DNA from: Aurantiochytrium sp. KH105
Taxonomy: Eukaryota; Sar; Bigyra; Thraustochytrida; Thraustochytriidae
DNA: 64,000 bases
Assembly: GCA_003116975.1 (NCBI GenBank)
Contig: BGKB01000026.1
Coordinates: 372,001 to 436,000, forward strand
Direction: 5' to 3'
Positions 44,045 to 53,082 of the stretch are shown here, piece after piece. The position numbers were made by a program, and so were the translations under genes. The notes below the pieces were generated by a model. That model searched no databases. It saw only the letters and a program-made list of their open reading frames with translations, and had not been told where the DNA came from. Every line of letters begins with the position of its first letter. Position 1 is the first letter of the stretch.

Positions 44045-46054
44045 TCAGACGATACTTCTCAGTTGCGGAACCAATGTTTCCCTCACGATCTTGAGTTCAT
44101 CAGATGCCTCGCCCGGGCTCAACAGCTTGCGTGCACGCCCTAGGTCAATGAGCTTGACATCCCCGGAACTATTGATAACGATGTTACGTAGCGCCACGTC
44201 TCCGTGCAAATACCCGGCCGCGTGGAGCGCACTCAGCGCTCCCTCAATCTTGTTGGTGAGGGTGGCAAGGCCTCCAGAGAGTAAGATGCGCTCTGCCACT
44301 TTCGATCCACCAGCGCTCAAGGCCACACCTTCCTGTGTCGTAAGAACGCCTCGGAGTGCAAAGAACGCGTCCTGGCCATGTAGAACGAGTTTTGGCAGAA
44401 CACCACCCTGGAGGTGCTTGAGCTTCCCGTAAACCTGCGCTTCGTGCAGTAGTTCGCGGTTCGCGGACTTGGCATGTAGAGACACCGTCTTTAAAAAGCA
44501 CCGGTGACCCTCAACATCAACGTTGCTCATACCAAGCCCGGCGCTGCACAGCACTTCCGTGCCTTCGTGCTTAATCCAGTACCGCTCCCCCAGGTCGAGC
44601 TCGATGGCGCGCGAGCCGTCGTCGGCAACGAGATTGAGTCTCTGCCCGAAAAGAGCCTGCACGTCTTGCGTGTACATGTCCTGTATGTCGGGCGTATCAT
44701 CTGGGTCGTCGTTACTCCCATCACTGCCCTGCTGGGGCGTGTCATCGAATCGCGTGTCTTCGTCAGCACCCTGTACGTTTGGGCAATCGAACCAGTTCCA
44801 GAATGGCTTCCGCGGCTGGCCACGCTCATGCTCACTGAGGGCGTGCGCATAGAAGAGCAGAGTCGCGTGGCCAAGAGCCATGCCGTTTGGGTTGCGGTGA
44901 GTGTCGTCTTGCTCTGGGTAGAAGGCATCCGTGACGTAGACGGCGCGTGGACGATTGCCGAGGCGAACAAAGAAGGTCCTGTAGCTGTTGGACAGCATTC
45001 CGAACTTGCACCCAGACATGACCATGTACATGACGAGCTGTCCCAAAGGGTCTGCGACCGTCAGCCGCCAGCTTGTCACATTCAGACGGGGCTCGGTGTG
45101 ATCGCCGTTTTCATCGAGTCGGATAACAGTCCTATGGGAGCCCGAGGGCAAGCACCGGTTGTACTCATTCACGATCGAGATCCAGGGCATAGTCCCCGTC
45201 CGCTTGCACTCAACGCATGCTACAAGAGAGCCGTCGTCTACGGAATAAGTCTCACCGTCCATGAAGCGGTCCCCAAGGCCAAAACCAAGGCGCACTTCTC
45301 GCTTCATCTGATACATGCACCCAAGAGTCACGGAACCACGCGAAAGATGTTCGATGACGGGGTGGAGGCCGTGGGCGAGTACCTTGTCGTGGTACCTCAA
45401 TGCCCAGGACTGCACCGGCGTCTCGCGCTCCGTAGCGGACTCCGCGGCAGAGTCCGTGGCAAGAAGCTGGGACATAAGATTTGGGTTCCCAACTTTTCTA
45501 CAGAGCAGCGTGGACTTGAAGATATCGAGCGCCTTGTGGGTGTCATCGCCAAAGTAGCTCCAGGGTTCGATGAATCTGGGCTGGAAGATCCAGGGGACGC
45601 TGCCCGCGGATCTAGTCGCTCGAGACGATCTCACCGCTAAAGACCTGGGGTGGGGCGGCACGGCTTCGGCTTCAGCTCCATCGGAAGCGGCATTCGCGCT
45701 CCTACGAACTTCGCTCGTTCGTTCCCGCGCGGCGACAGGGGGAGCAACGTACGCCACGTCGCTGTCGAACCACTTGTAAATGGTACGGTTGTCGCCCTGC
45801 TGTATGATAGCGAGACGTCTTTCCTCTTTGCGGCCGAGGTCCACACCGAGCGTGTCCGCACGCTTGAAGATTGCATCAACTTGAGCGGCGCTGAGTCGCT
45901 CGATCCATGGAAGAGTGACCTTGGCTGCCAGCTTCGCTTCGTCCCACTCCTCCACGCCTGCGAGCTCCTCGTCCGGTACAGGCACGAGGAAAGGCGCACC
46001 GACGCCATCCTGGGGTCGGACGCCAGTGTTACGAGCGCGCGCGTCCTCCGCCAT
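44045..46054 (-). CDS. Crinkler-like REase-fold nuclease fused to kinase domain (669 aa)
   Basis: Two-domain protein. Residues about 150-420 look like a PD-(D/E)XK nuclease fold: Asp273/Asp274 before VACVECKRTG (Glu282-x-Lys284), a QLVMY helix motif at 339-343 and FGMLSNSYRTFFVRL at 351-365. The latter resembles the GxLTTYE-type motif of Crinkler C-terminal domains. After an acidic linker (430-465), residues about 490-669 form a short protein-kinase-like domain: Lys522, a helix with Glu534/Glu538, HGDVALRN (617-624) and DLGR (637-640). Such nuclease-kinase fusions are described among the Crinkler (CR) effector class of oomycetes, fungi and other eukaryotes. No signal peptide or LxLFLAK-type header is seen; the N-terminus is unassigned. 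The ATG at 46054 is clear and the frame is unbroken. Function in this host is unknown; conflict with other genomes or cells is inference. Confidence 0.62.
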   Translation of the reverse strand: MAEDARARNTGVRPQDGVGAPFLVPVPDEELAGVEEWDEAKLAAKVTLPWIERLSAAQVDAIFKRADTLGVDLGRKEERRLAIIQQGDNRTIYKWFDSDVAYVAPPVAARERTSEVRRSANAASDGAEAEAVPPHPRSLAVRSSRATRSAGSVPWIFQPRFIEPWSYFGDDTHKALDIFKSTLLCRKVGNPNLMSQLLATDSAAESATERETPVQSWALRYHDKVLAHGLHPVIEHLSRGSVTLGCMYQMKREVRLGFGLGDRFMDGETYSVDDGSLVACVECKRTGTMPWISIVNEYNRCLPSGSHRTVIRLDENGDHTEPRLNVTSWRLTVADPLGQLVMYMVMSGCKFGMLSNSYRTFFVRLGNRPRAVYVTDAFYPEQDDTHRNPNGMALGHATLLFYAHALSEHERGQPRKPFWNWFDCPNVQGADEDTRFDDTPQQGSDGSNDDPDDTPDIQDMYTQDVQALFGQRLNLVADDGSRAIELDLGERYWIKHEGTEVLCSAGLGMSNVDVEGHRCFLKTVSLHAKSANRELLHEAQVYGKLKHLQGGVLPKLVLHGQDAFFALRGVLTTQEGVALSAGGSKVAERILLSGGLATLTNKIEGALSALHAAGYLHGDVALRNIVINSSGDVKLIDLGRARKLLSPGEASDELKIVRETLVPQLRSIV

Positions 46055-46535
46055 AGCTCGATGTCTTCTTGCTGACCAGACTTTCTTTCTTTCTCTGTCT
46101 GTCAGCTATGATACCATACGATACCATACCTTATAAAAACTTGTATTTGCGCCTGCCAACGATCCTGGTGCAAACCGTCATCAGAGTGTCTTCGATGCCT
46201 TGCAGTACGGCTGCGCTTGTCGAACAATATGCGATGATGATGTTACTCTGGTATGGAGATTGTGATTGTTGTCTGTCCGTCCCCATAAGAAGCGTTTGCT
46301 GAGACCGGCGACTGCAGGTACATTTTGCATCAAGAATCAGAAATCAAGATTCAAGAGGGTGCAGATGAGGTGAGGGTCGTTTGTCAGTCAGTTTGGGAGC
46401 AAGAGGAACTGATCGCGAAGTGTGTTATATAAAAGTCACGGTGTCTCCTGAGTAAAAGACGACGCTGCAAACAGGGTATACAGGGTCAGGTTTGCTTCTT
46501 TTTCTGACAATCAAATTTGAGGTCAAGACAAAACC
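46055..46535. other. Region between nuclease-kinase gene and methyltransferase gene
   Basis: 481 bases. Holds an ATACCATACG repeat with TTATAAAAAC near 46131 and a TATA-containing element at 46409-46456. It should include the promoter of the minus-strand nuclease-kinase gene. No gene seen. Confidence 0.55.
46409..46456 (+). repeat. TATA-containing element, copy 2
   Basis: Contains ATCGCGA, AGTGTG, TATATAAAAGT (TATA core 46426-46435) and GGTGTCTCCTG, matching 43718-43769 in order. The core is nearly palindromic, so it could serve the minus-strand gene that starts at 46054. Confidence 0.45.
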
Positions 46536-47324
46536 TCATGGCGGCGGTGAAGCGTCCTTGGTCTTTTTCAAGACGTACTCGTAGGTGGTTCCAAAGTGAT
46601 GGTACTTTTCGCTGACAATCTCAAGACCAGGAGTCTCCTTCACCAGATTTCCAATGTCACGATTCCATTCACAACCCCAATCCTTGACGTGGGCCGGAGC
46701 GCGTGCATCGAGATACTTGTTAAGTAGAGAATAGCCCCAAAAGGAGCGTCCGTGCTCCAAGAGACGAATGTCGCCGTCAGGCTTGCAAACGCGACGCATC
46801 TCGAGGAGCGCGGCACGAGGATCAGGCATGGAGCACAGACCAAAGGTGTCGACGACGTGGTCAAAGGTGTCGTCCGGAAATGGAATGTCTTCCGCGCCAC
46901 CAACACCAACGCGAAGACTGAGACCTTCAATATCCTGCGCCTTTTCCTTGGCGCGCTCAAGCATCTTTGGGCTCGTATCCGTGAGGGTAACACGAGCACC
47001 GCGCGGATAATACTCGAGATTTCTTCCGGTGCCTGCGGCGACCTCCAAGGTCTCGCCCTTCACATCACCGAGAAGGCCTTTTCGCAATCGCAAAATGCCG
47101 GCCATCCGCTCCGACGTCGAGATACGGTCGTCGTATTCTTTCGCAAGGCTATCGAACCTCGTGCCGCCCATTCCTTCGCTGCCTTCCTCTTCGCCCTCGA
47201 CTTGGCGCTTCTTGTCCTGCTGCCACGTCTGGTACACGGACATGCCGGCGAAGGTGCCCACGCCGTAGAGCATTGCGCCCGCGATCAGATGTCTCGGCCG
47301 AACGGCCGCCGCCAGGCGCTCCAT
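46536..47324 (-). CDS. Membrane-anchored SAM-dependent methyltransferase, OMS1-like (262 aa)
   Basis: Class I S-adenosylmethionine-dependent methyltransferase of the UbiE/COQ5-like fold. The ATG at 47324 (MERLAAAVRPRHLIAG) is used; the frame runs further upstream but has no ATG and encodes only a Gly-Arg repeat. A hydrophobic segment, LIAGAMLYGVGTFAGMSVYQ, lies at residues 13-32. The SAM-binding motif LEVAAGTGRNLEYY and the downstream acidic strand VTLTDTSPKML follow, then DTFDHVVDTFGLCSMPDP and RVCKPDGDIRLLEHGRS. One N-terminal membrane anchor plus this domain matches the yeast mitochondrial inner-membrane protein Oms1 and METTL7-like proteins. The substrate is not deducible. It is divergent from STI1 with 667 bases between the starts. 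Confidence 0.83.
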   Translation of the reverse strand: MERLAAAVRPRHLIAGAMLYGVGTFAGMSVYQTWQQDKKRQVEGEEEGSEGMGGTRFDSLAKEYDDRISTSERMAGILRLRKGLLGDVKGETLEVAAGTGRNLEYYPRGARVTLTDTSPKMLERAKEKAQDIEGLSLRVGVGGAEDIPFPDDTFDHVVDTFGLCSMPDPRAALLEMRRVCKPDGDIRLLEHGRSFWGYSLLNKYLDARAPAHVKDWGCEWNRDIGNLVKETPGLEIVSEKYHHFGTTYEYVLKKTKDASPPP

Positions 47325-47400
47325 GCTCTCGGTCTCGACTCTCCCTGCACCACACCTTCGTTCGCCCCTTCGTCCCCGTCCTCGTCCCCGTCCTCGTCCC

Positions 47401-47432
<32 letters not shown>

Positions 47433-47748
47433 ACCTCGACCTCGTCCCCGTCCTGTTGGTGCCCGCGCAGCAGCCCGCGCTCGATAGTCGTCTGCGACCC
47501 GCGTCCTCGCGTCCACCTCCCGAGCCTCGGCCCGCGACGCTCCCGCCGCCGCCTCCTGCGCGCCTCCTGCGCCTCCTGCGCCTCCTGCGCGCTCGCGCTG
47601 CGCTGCGCTGCGCGAGGCGGGCTCTCTTCGCGCGCGCCGGTTCGCGATCGGCCGGCGCGCGGCGGCGATCGCGCGGCGGGCGATCTAGAAGGCGCGGCGC
47701 GGCCTCCGCGGAGCAGAGCGGGCGAGGCAAAGCAAAGCAAAGCCGCTT

Positions 47749-47800
47749 CGACGCGACTCGGCTCGACGCGACTCGGCTCGACGCGACTCGGCTCGACGCG
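47749..47800. repeat. 15-base tandem repeat, 3.5 copies
   Basis: CGACGCGACTCGGCT repeated exactly at 47749, 47764 and 47779, with a partial fourth copy, upstream of STI1. Confidence 0.9.
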
Positions 47801-47932
47801 GAGCTTCGCCGCGCGCTCGCAGCCCGCCCGCCCGCCCGCCCGCCAGCCAGCCAGCGCGGAGACGTGCTCGCTCGCTCGCTCGTTCGTGCGTCTGAGATTG
47901 GGATCGGGATCGGGATCGAGGTTGGCGGTTGG

Positions 47933-47935
<3 letters not shown>

Positions 47936-47977
<42 letters not shown>
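47936..47977 (+). repeat. CAG14 repeat in STI1 leader
   Basis: Fourteen uninterrupted CAG units that end 14 bases before the STI1 ATG at 47992, so most likely transcribed as 5' untranslated leader. Confidence 0.9.
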
Positions 47978-47979
<2 letters not shown>

Positions 47980-47991
47980 CAGCGGAGCAGG

Positions 47992-49707
47992 ATGGAGCGC
48001 GACAAGGCCGCCGACGCGGAGGACTGCAAGGCGCGCGGAAACGAGGCGCTCAAGGCCAAGGACTTTGACAAGGCCATCGAGTGGTACACGGAGGCGATCA
48101 AGCTGGCCAAAAACCATGTGTACTTTTCCAACAGATCCGCGGCGTACCTTTCCAAGGGCTTCGCCGAGACGGCCCTCAAGGACGCCGAAGAGTGCATTGC
48201 GCTCAAGCCGGACTGGGGCAAGGGATACGTGCGCAAGGGTGCAGCCCTGCACAACCTGAAAAAGTACGACGAGTCCGCGGCCGCTTACGAAAAGGGCCTC
48301 GAGTTCGAGCCCGAGCTGGCGGCCCTCAAGAACGGCCTCGAGGCCGTCAAACAGGCCAAGGAACAGTCAACGCAGTCCTCTGGTCTCTTCCCGCCCGACT
48401 TTATGGATAAGATCAAGGCGTCCCCCAAGCTCAGCAAGTACCTCGAGGATCCGACGTTCACGCAGCTGCTGACAATGATCCAGACCAACCCACAAATGCT
48501 CCAGATCGCCGCGCAGGACCCGCGCATCCAGGAGGTCTTTAGCGAGATCCTGGGTATCCGCTTCCAGACGCCCCAGGACGACGCTGAGGCCCGCGCCAAG
48601 GCCGAAGAAGAGGCCAAGGAACGTGAGCGCAAGCGCAAGGAGCAGGAGGCAGAGGAAGCCAAGCGCAAGGCCGAAGAGGAGGAGCGACTCCGCCGCGAGC
48701 AGGAGACCCCGGAAGAGCGCGAAAAGCGCGAGAACAAGGAAAAGGCCGAGGAGATCAAGCTCGAGGGCAACGAGTTTTACAAGCGCAAGGAGTTTGATCA
48801 GGCGTTGGCGAAGTACAACGAGGCCAAGGAACTCGACCCGGAGAACATGCTCTTCCTTCTTAACATTGCTTCTGTCAAGCTCGAGCAGGGTGAACTCGAG
48901 GCCTGTATCGAGGCCTGCGATGAAGCCATCAAGGTCGGTCGCTCCGTGTACGCACCGTACGAGCAGGTCGCCAAGGCATACGAGCGCAAGGGTAACGCTT
49001 ACGCCAAGCACAAGCAGTGGACCAAGGCTATCGAGGAATATAAAAAGGGTCAGCTCGAGTCGAGCAGCCCGGCCGTGGCCAACAAGCTCAAGCTTGCCGA
49101 GCGCAAGCTCAAGGACGAGGCCGCTAAATCATACCTTGATCCGGAAAAGGCTGCTGCCGCCAAGGAGGAAGGTAATGTGCTCTTCAAGGAGGGCAAGTAC
49201 CCGGCCGCCATCGAAAAGTACTCGGAGGCGATCAAGCGCGACCCAGAGTGCGCCGTCTACTACGGTAACCGCGCCACGGCCTACATGAAGCTGGGCGATT
49301 TCGGCTGTGCTATGGACGACTGTAAAAAGGCGCTTTCCATTGACCCCAAGTACGTCAAGTGCATTGCCAAAAAGGGCAACATTGAGATCTTCCTCAAGGA
49401 GTACCACAAGGCGCTCCGGTCTTTCAAGCAAGGTCTCGAGATCGATGCCAACAACACAGAATGCATCCAGGGTCTCCAGCGCACGCAGATGTCCATTCGC
49501 ACTGCTTCTCCTGCCGATGACCAGCTGCGCGCGAGCCGCGCCATGGAGGATCCAGAGATTCAGGGCATCCTCAACGATCCCGTCATGCGCCGCGTGCTCG
49601 ATGACATGCGAGACAATCCGAGCTCGACTGCGGAGCACATGGCCAACCCGGGTATTCGGGAAAAGATTGAGACCCTCATCGCCGCTGGTATCCTCAAGAC
49701 CGGCTAA
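47992..49707 (+). CDS. STI1: STI1/HOP, Hsp70-Hsp90 organising co-chaperone (571 aa)
   Basis: TPR co-chaperone that passes client proteins from Hsp70 to Hsp90 in the cytosol. The ATG at 47992 (MERDKAADAEDCKARGNEAL) starts exactly at the first TPR unit; the upstream in-frame stretch is an Ala run from the CAG repeat with no ATG. Order: TPR1 (about 5-105); first DP domain with SKYLEDPTFTQLLTMIQTNP (about 130-185); a long Lys/Glu/Arg-rich charged linker (about 190-240); TPR2A (about 245-360) and TPR2B (about 380-495); and the second DP domain with DPEIQGILNDPVMRRVLDDM to the end. Length and order agree with human STIP1 (543) and yeast Sti1 (589). No intron. It is divergent from the methyltransferase gene and 206 bases upstream of the TTL gene. 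Confidence 0.96.
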   Translation: MERDKAADAEDCKARGNEALKAKDFDKAIEWYTEAIKLAKNHVYFSNRSAAYLSKGFAETALKDAEECIALKPDWGKGYVRKGAALHNLKKYDESAAAYEKGLEFEPELAALKNGLEAVKQAKEQSTQSSGLFPPDFMDKIKASPKLSKYLEDPTFTQLLTMIQTNPQMLQIAAQDPRIQEVFSEILGIRFQTPQDDAEARAKAEEEAKERERKRKEQEAEEAKRKAEEEERLRREQETPEEREKRENKEKAEEIKLEGNEFYKRKEFDQALAKYNEAKELDPENMLFLLNIASVKLEQGELEACIEACDEAIKVGRSVYAPYEQVAKAYERKGNAYAKHKQWTKAIEEYKKGQLESSSPAVANKLKLAERKLKDEAAKSYLDPEKAAAAKEEGNVLFKEGKYPAAIEKYSEAIKRDPECAVYYGNRATAYMKLGDFGCAMDDCKKALSIDPKYVKCIAKKGNIEIFLKEYHKALRSFKQGLEIDANNTECIQGLQRTQMSIRTASPADDQLRASRAMEDPEIQGILNDPVMRRVLDDMRDNPSSTAEHMANPGIREKIETLIAAGILKTG

Positions 49708-49913
49708 TGAATTTTCTATTCTATCTTCTTTTTTTCGTCTTTTTTTTTTTTTTCTCCTCACTTTTTGTTCACATTTTTGGCCGTTTGACAGACCAGAGAG
49801 ACGCCGCCGCCGCCGCCGCCGCTCAGTAGGCTGTATATCCTTCTTCAGTCTTTGTCTGCAGCTGCTAGGTAATGCTTGGAATCTTCAGCTGACCAAGAAC
49901 CCGAGAGCGAGCG

Positions 49914-51323
49914 ATGGAAGAGCAACACCAGCGACGACAGGCGTCGCCTGTTGGCCCCGCGCACCGTCTCCGGTATCGCATAGCGAACGGAAACGGCGCG
50001 GAACTCATCAGACGCCAGTTCCGGGTTCGCAAAGGATGGTCACCCCTGACATCAGCAGTCGGAGAGCAGAGCGTGCAAGAGCGACAGCGCGACATTCTTG
50101 CCAGGGCAGACCTCATTTGGTGCCAGTACAGGTCCTCTCTTGGCGCGCTTGACCAGGACAGAGAAGGTGGAGACCTCAAAAAATGCAGACGCCAATGTAA
50201 AACACGGGAAAACATCAGGAAGACACGAAAGACGCGCGAAAAGCCTGTCATAAATCACTTTGACGCAAACAGGGTGCTCACGAGCAAAGCAGGTCTTTTG
50301 CATACGCTGCAAAGACGCTCACTGACGCAAGCCTTTGCGCCGCAGACCTTTGAGATCTTCGCAAATCTCGACGCTGTCACGGCCTGGCGAGACCAGGCCC
50401 AAAACGAAGCCAACGACAAACTCTACATCGTCAAACCCGGAAGCGGAACAAACCGCGGAGTTGGCATTTTTATGGCGCGTTCAAGAGCTGGTGTGGCTCG
50501 CGCTTTGACTGAGCAAATTGATTGTGGCACGAATCGAAAGTCATGGGTTGTGCAAGACTACATTGAGCGACCTTTGCTCGTACACGGTCGAAAATTTGAC
50601 ATTCGCTGTTTTGCCCTTCTTGTGTTCAGCGAGAACAGCTCGACAATGCCATTGGGGACGCAGGATTCGACCGCGAGTCTTACGGAAGGCTGTGAGCAAG
50701 GCTTTCGCTTGTATCTTCATGATCAAGCGTATGTGCGTACGTCAAGCAGGCCGTACTCGACAAAGAATCTTGAGGACCGCTTTGTTCATCTGACCAACGA
50801 CGCCGTGCAAAGTAAAGCTCGCGAGTATGGTCGCGCAGAAGCTGCAAACAAACTAAGCTTTGACCAGCTCGCCGAAGCTTTGGAGGCGTCCGAGGGTCCT
50901 GGTGCTGGTGCGCAGGTGCGCGAAAGCTTTTGGCCCCAAATACGTACGATTTGCCACGAGACCTTTCGCAACGCAATCACAGCGATTCAGCCCTCCCGCC
51001 GAGGTCGACGTTTCGAGCTCTTCGGGCTTGATTTCATGATCACAGATGAGGGGCATTCTCAGGAAGCCGGTGCTGAAGACAAGGTGCGGCACGTCCAGCT
51101 CATCGAGGTGAATGAAAATCCGTGCCTGGAGCGTGTCTGTCCGTTGCTTGCTGCGATCATTCCCAAAGTCATTGACGACACCTTTGCGATTGTTTTGGAT
51201 AGTGGTGTCTTTTTCCCTGCCTCGCAGGATGCCAGTACTCATCGAAAGTCAGGCTTTGAGGAACTGCCGCTTGGAACCCCGATCGCAAGCGACGCAGAAG
51301 ATTCAAAAGAGAGACTAGATTAG
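49914..51323 (+). CDS. Tubulin-tyrosine-ligase-like (TTLL) enzyme (469 aa)
   Basis: ATP-grasp enzyme of the tubulin tyrosine ligase family, which adds Tyr, Glu or Gly to tubulin tails or other proteins. The ATG at 49914 begins a basic N-terminal region of about 110 residues. Family motifs are clear: NHFDANRVLTSKAGLL, YIVKPGSGTNRGVGIF (Lys174), WVVQDYIERPLLVHGRKFDIR (in two adjoining parts, 211-231), FVHLTNDAVQ, FELFGLDFMI and LIEVNENPCLE. The last holds the Glu and Asn that bind metal and ATP in the family. The subfamily (ligase, glutamylase or glycylase) cannot be decided from sight. The enzyme suggests a cell with modified microtubules, probably flagellate at some stage (inference). Confidence 0.88.
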   Translation: MEEQHQRRQASPVGPAHRLRYRIANGNGAELIRRQFRVRKGWSPLTSAVGEQSVQERQRDILARADLIWCQYRSSLGALDQDREGGDLKKCRRQCKTRENIRKTRKTREKPVINHFDANRVLTSKAGLLHTLQRRSLTQAFAPQTFEIFANLDAVTAWRDQAQNEANDKLYIVKPGSGTNRGVGIFMARSRAGVARALTEQIDCGTNRKSWVVQDYIERPLLVHGRKFDIRCFALLVFSENSSTMPLGTQDSTASLTEGCEQGFRLYLHDQAYVRTSSRPYSTKNLEDRFVHLTNDAVQSKAREYGRAEAANKLSFDQLAEALEASEGPGAGAQVRESFWPQIRTICHETFRNAITAIQPSRRGRRFELFGLDFMITDEGHSQEAGAEDKVRHVQLIEVNENPCLERVCPLLAAIIPKVIDDTFAIVLDSGVFFPASQDASTHRKSGFEELPLGTPIASDAEDSKERLD

Positions 51324-51876
51324 AATGCGATCGCGATAAAGTTATAAATGTACGTGTGCCCTTGCAAAGAAAAGAAAATGATCCCGAGTTGCTGCACTGT
51401 TGAATTGCAAAAAAAGAAAAGGGGGGCGGGGGGGCTTGTGATTTATTTTCTTTTTTCGGGTTGCTCTGAACCGAAGAAAAGCAAAACTTTTAACTAAGAC
51501 ATTAGGCCTACTCATCGTTTTCCTCCTCCGCATCCTCCTCCTCGTCGCCAGAGTCCCCCACCTTCAAAAGGTCGTCGCTGATGCACAGCATTCTGTGCAA
51601 AATGGGCAATTCACGTGCAACTGCGACTGTTACTACTTGCGTCGACACCCGATGTAGCGTTAAGCTTGTGATCCTTGGCTTCTTTGTCGGTCGTAAGCCT
51701 CGCCTCACGGTCCGGTTTGCGGAGATAGTCTAGGTGAGCAGTCTCTTGTCGTTGTTGGTAGTTTAAACTTCGCCCTTTCACTTGTTTCGTGTCGCGAGCG
51801 CATCGCTTTGCTGTCCACGAGCAAGCGTGCGTCAAGAAAAGAATGAGTAAAAATCCATTCACGAACGTCAAGTAGA
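51324..51876. other. Intergenic region between convergent TTLL and GT34 genes
   Basis: 553 bases with a G/A-rich run near 51421-51434. A minus-strand frame near 51508-51620 ends in an acidic stretch (GDSGDEEEDAEEENDE) and has a pyrimidine-rich AG just upstream. It has no ATG-led gene behind it and I do not call it. Confidence 0.5.
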
Positions 51877-53082
51877 TTAGACAAGCTTGTTCTTGGTGTC
51901 AGCGAGTTCCGCAAATTTGAGAAAGAGCCAATTACGCCACGATGCCGGAGACTTGCCAGCAAAATGGATGATAAAGTCGCCATTGGCGTAAATGTTGTCA
52001 CAAAACCATCCCGGCCAGCGAATGCGGCGAAAGAGTGCCAGACCTGTCCAGAATTCCTCGCAGATATTCGAGTTGAAGGCACAATAGGGCACCACGGCAG
52101 TTTTGCCGCGCACTTCATCAACCCGCGGGTACAATTCGTGACCATGCCGACGAGCATCCTTCTGAAGGCCATCCGTGCCATACATGTAGTGAATGGCGCG
52201 CTGCTCGTACTTGAAAGGGTGACTTCCAGTAACGAGCCAAGTTTGACTCCAAGCTTCCTTGAGCCACCACATGGCCCAGTCAGTGTTTCGAACAAGAAAG
52301 ACGCCCGAGTTAATGTCGCCTTCATCGCGCGCGAAGAAGAGGTCGTGCTCAGCATCGACAATATCTTCCACACGAATGGTCATGTTCATAAAGATGGCGT
52401 CGGCGTCCACCCACATGAGGTAGTCGTACTCGGGCAAGTACTTTTCGAGGATGGGAAATTTTGACCAGGCTGCTGGTCTGCTTTTATCGATCTCGTCGTC
52501 GGCCACAATGACCTCATAGCTATGTCGATTGGCGTAGTCTTGTTTGTTCTTGATTGATGCGGCGCGCACATCAGGGTCTAGGTTACCGAAAAAGGTGACG
52601 AGGCCCACGCGGAGCGGAACATTTTGTAGTGCGGGTGGCAGCGAGGACCTCCTTTGCTCAATGTTGGTCATATCCAGGTACGGGCAGAAGCGCACCGTCG
52701 TTTCGGGATAGAGCTGGCGAGGCGTGTTGACGACGGAAACAAGATACACATAGATGACGAGGGCCGCTGCAAAACCGATGAGCGACCGCCATGTCTTGGG
52801 GCCTCGCCACCATGAGCGGACGACCGTGAGAGGCTTGAAGGACGAAGTGCCAGGGTTGCTAGAAAACGTAAAGGCGCTTGCCACGCGGTCACCTTGTGCT
52901 CCCCCTCGCGCACCAAGAAGCCTGTCCGTGTCCTGCTCAAAGTCGCTGTTCTCGCGCGAGGCGCTGCCACCCGTGCTTCCGGAGAGACTGCGCTTCTTCG
53001 CGGTCGTTGTCGCGCCTCGTGCGCCCGACTCCAGCCAGCCGAGTTCCACGTCGCCGCCGCTGCCGCTGCCGCCGCTCGCCAT
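51877..53082 (-). CDS. GT34 family glycosyltransferase, GMA12/MNN10-like (401 aa)
   Basis: Golgi type II membrane glycosyltransferase of CAZy family GT34, whose members transfer galactose, mannose or xylose from sugar nucleotides. The ATG at 53082 gives about 100 cytosolic residues rich in Gly, Ser and Arg. One membrane anchor follows (about 101-119, LIGFAAALVIYVYLVSVVN), then a stem and the catalytic domain. Visible motifs: YEVIVADDE, AAWSKFPILEKYLPEYDY, the DxD motif in WVDADAIFMN (Asp226, Asp228), NSGVFLVRNTDW, KYEQRAIHYMY and FIIHFAGK. These are all typical of the family. Expected role: N-glycan or cell-surface polysaccharide elaboration. The acceptor is unknown. It is convergent with the TTLL gene. 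Confidence 0.9.
   Translation of the reverse strand: MASGGSGSGGDVELGWLESGARGATTTAKKRSLSGSTGGSASRENSDFEQDTDRLLGARGGAQGDRVASAFTFSSNPGTSSFKPLTVVRSWWRGPKTWRSLIGFAAALVIYVYLVSVVNTPRQLYPETTVRFCPYLDMTNIEQRRSSLPPALQNVPLRVGLVTFFGNLDPDVRAASIKNKQDYANRHSYEVIVADDEIDKSRPAAWSKFPILEKYLPEYDYLMWVDADAIFMNMTIRVEDIVDAEHDLFFARDEGDINSGVFLVRNTDWAMWWLKEAWSQTWLVTGSHPFKYEQRAIHYMYGTDGLQKDARRHGHELYPRVDEVRGKTAVVPYCAFNSNICEEFWTGLALFRRIRWPGWFCDNIYANGDFIIHFAGKSPASWRNWLFLKFAELADTKNKLV

Larger units (their letters stand above)
47325..47991. other. Divergent promoter region, methyltransferase and STI1
   Basis: 667 bases of very GC-rich, repeat-laden DNA. Contents: a CTCGTCCCCGTC-type array about 47357-47455, a 15-base tandem repeat (47749-47800), a CCCG run near 47825-47850, a GGGATC run near 47897-47918 and CAG14 (47936-47977). 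The long open frames here have no ATG start and follow the repeats. Confidence 0.65.

Noticed and set aside
44504-45640. 378-codon plus-strand frame opposite the nuclease-kinase gene
   Set aside because: It is antisense to a gene with clear motifs and shows none itself.
47325-47516. Gly-Arg-rich N-terminus on the methyltransferase
   Set aside because: It comes from a CTCGTC-type simple repeat, has no ATG and would bury the membrane anchor; treated as promoter DNA.
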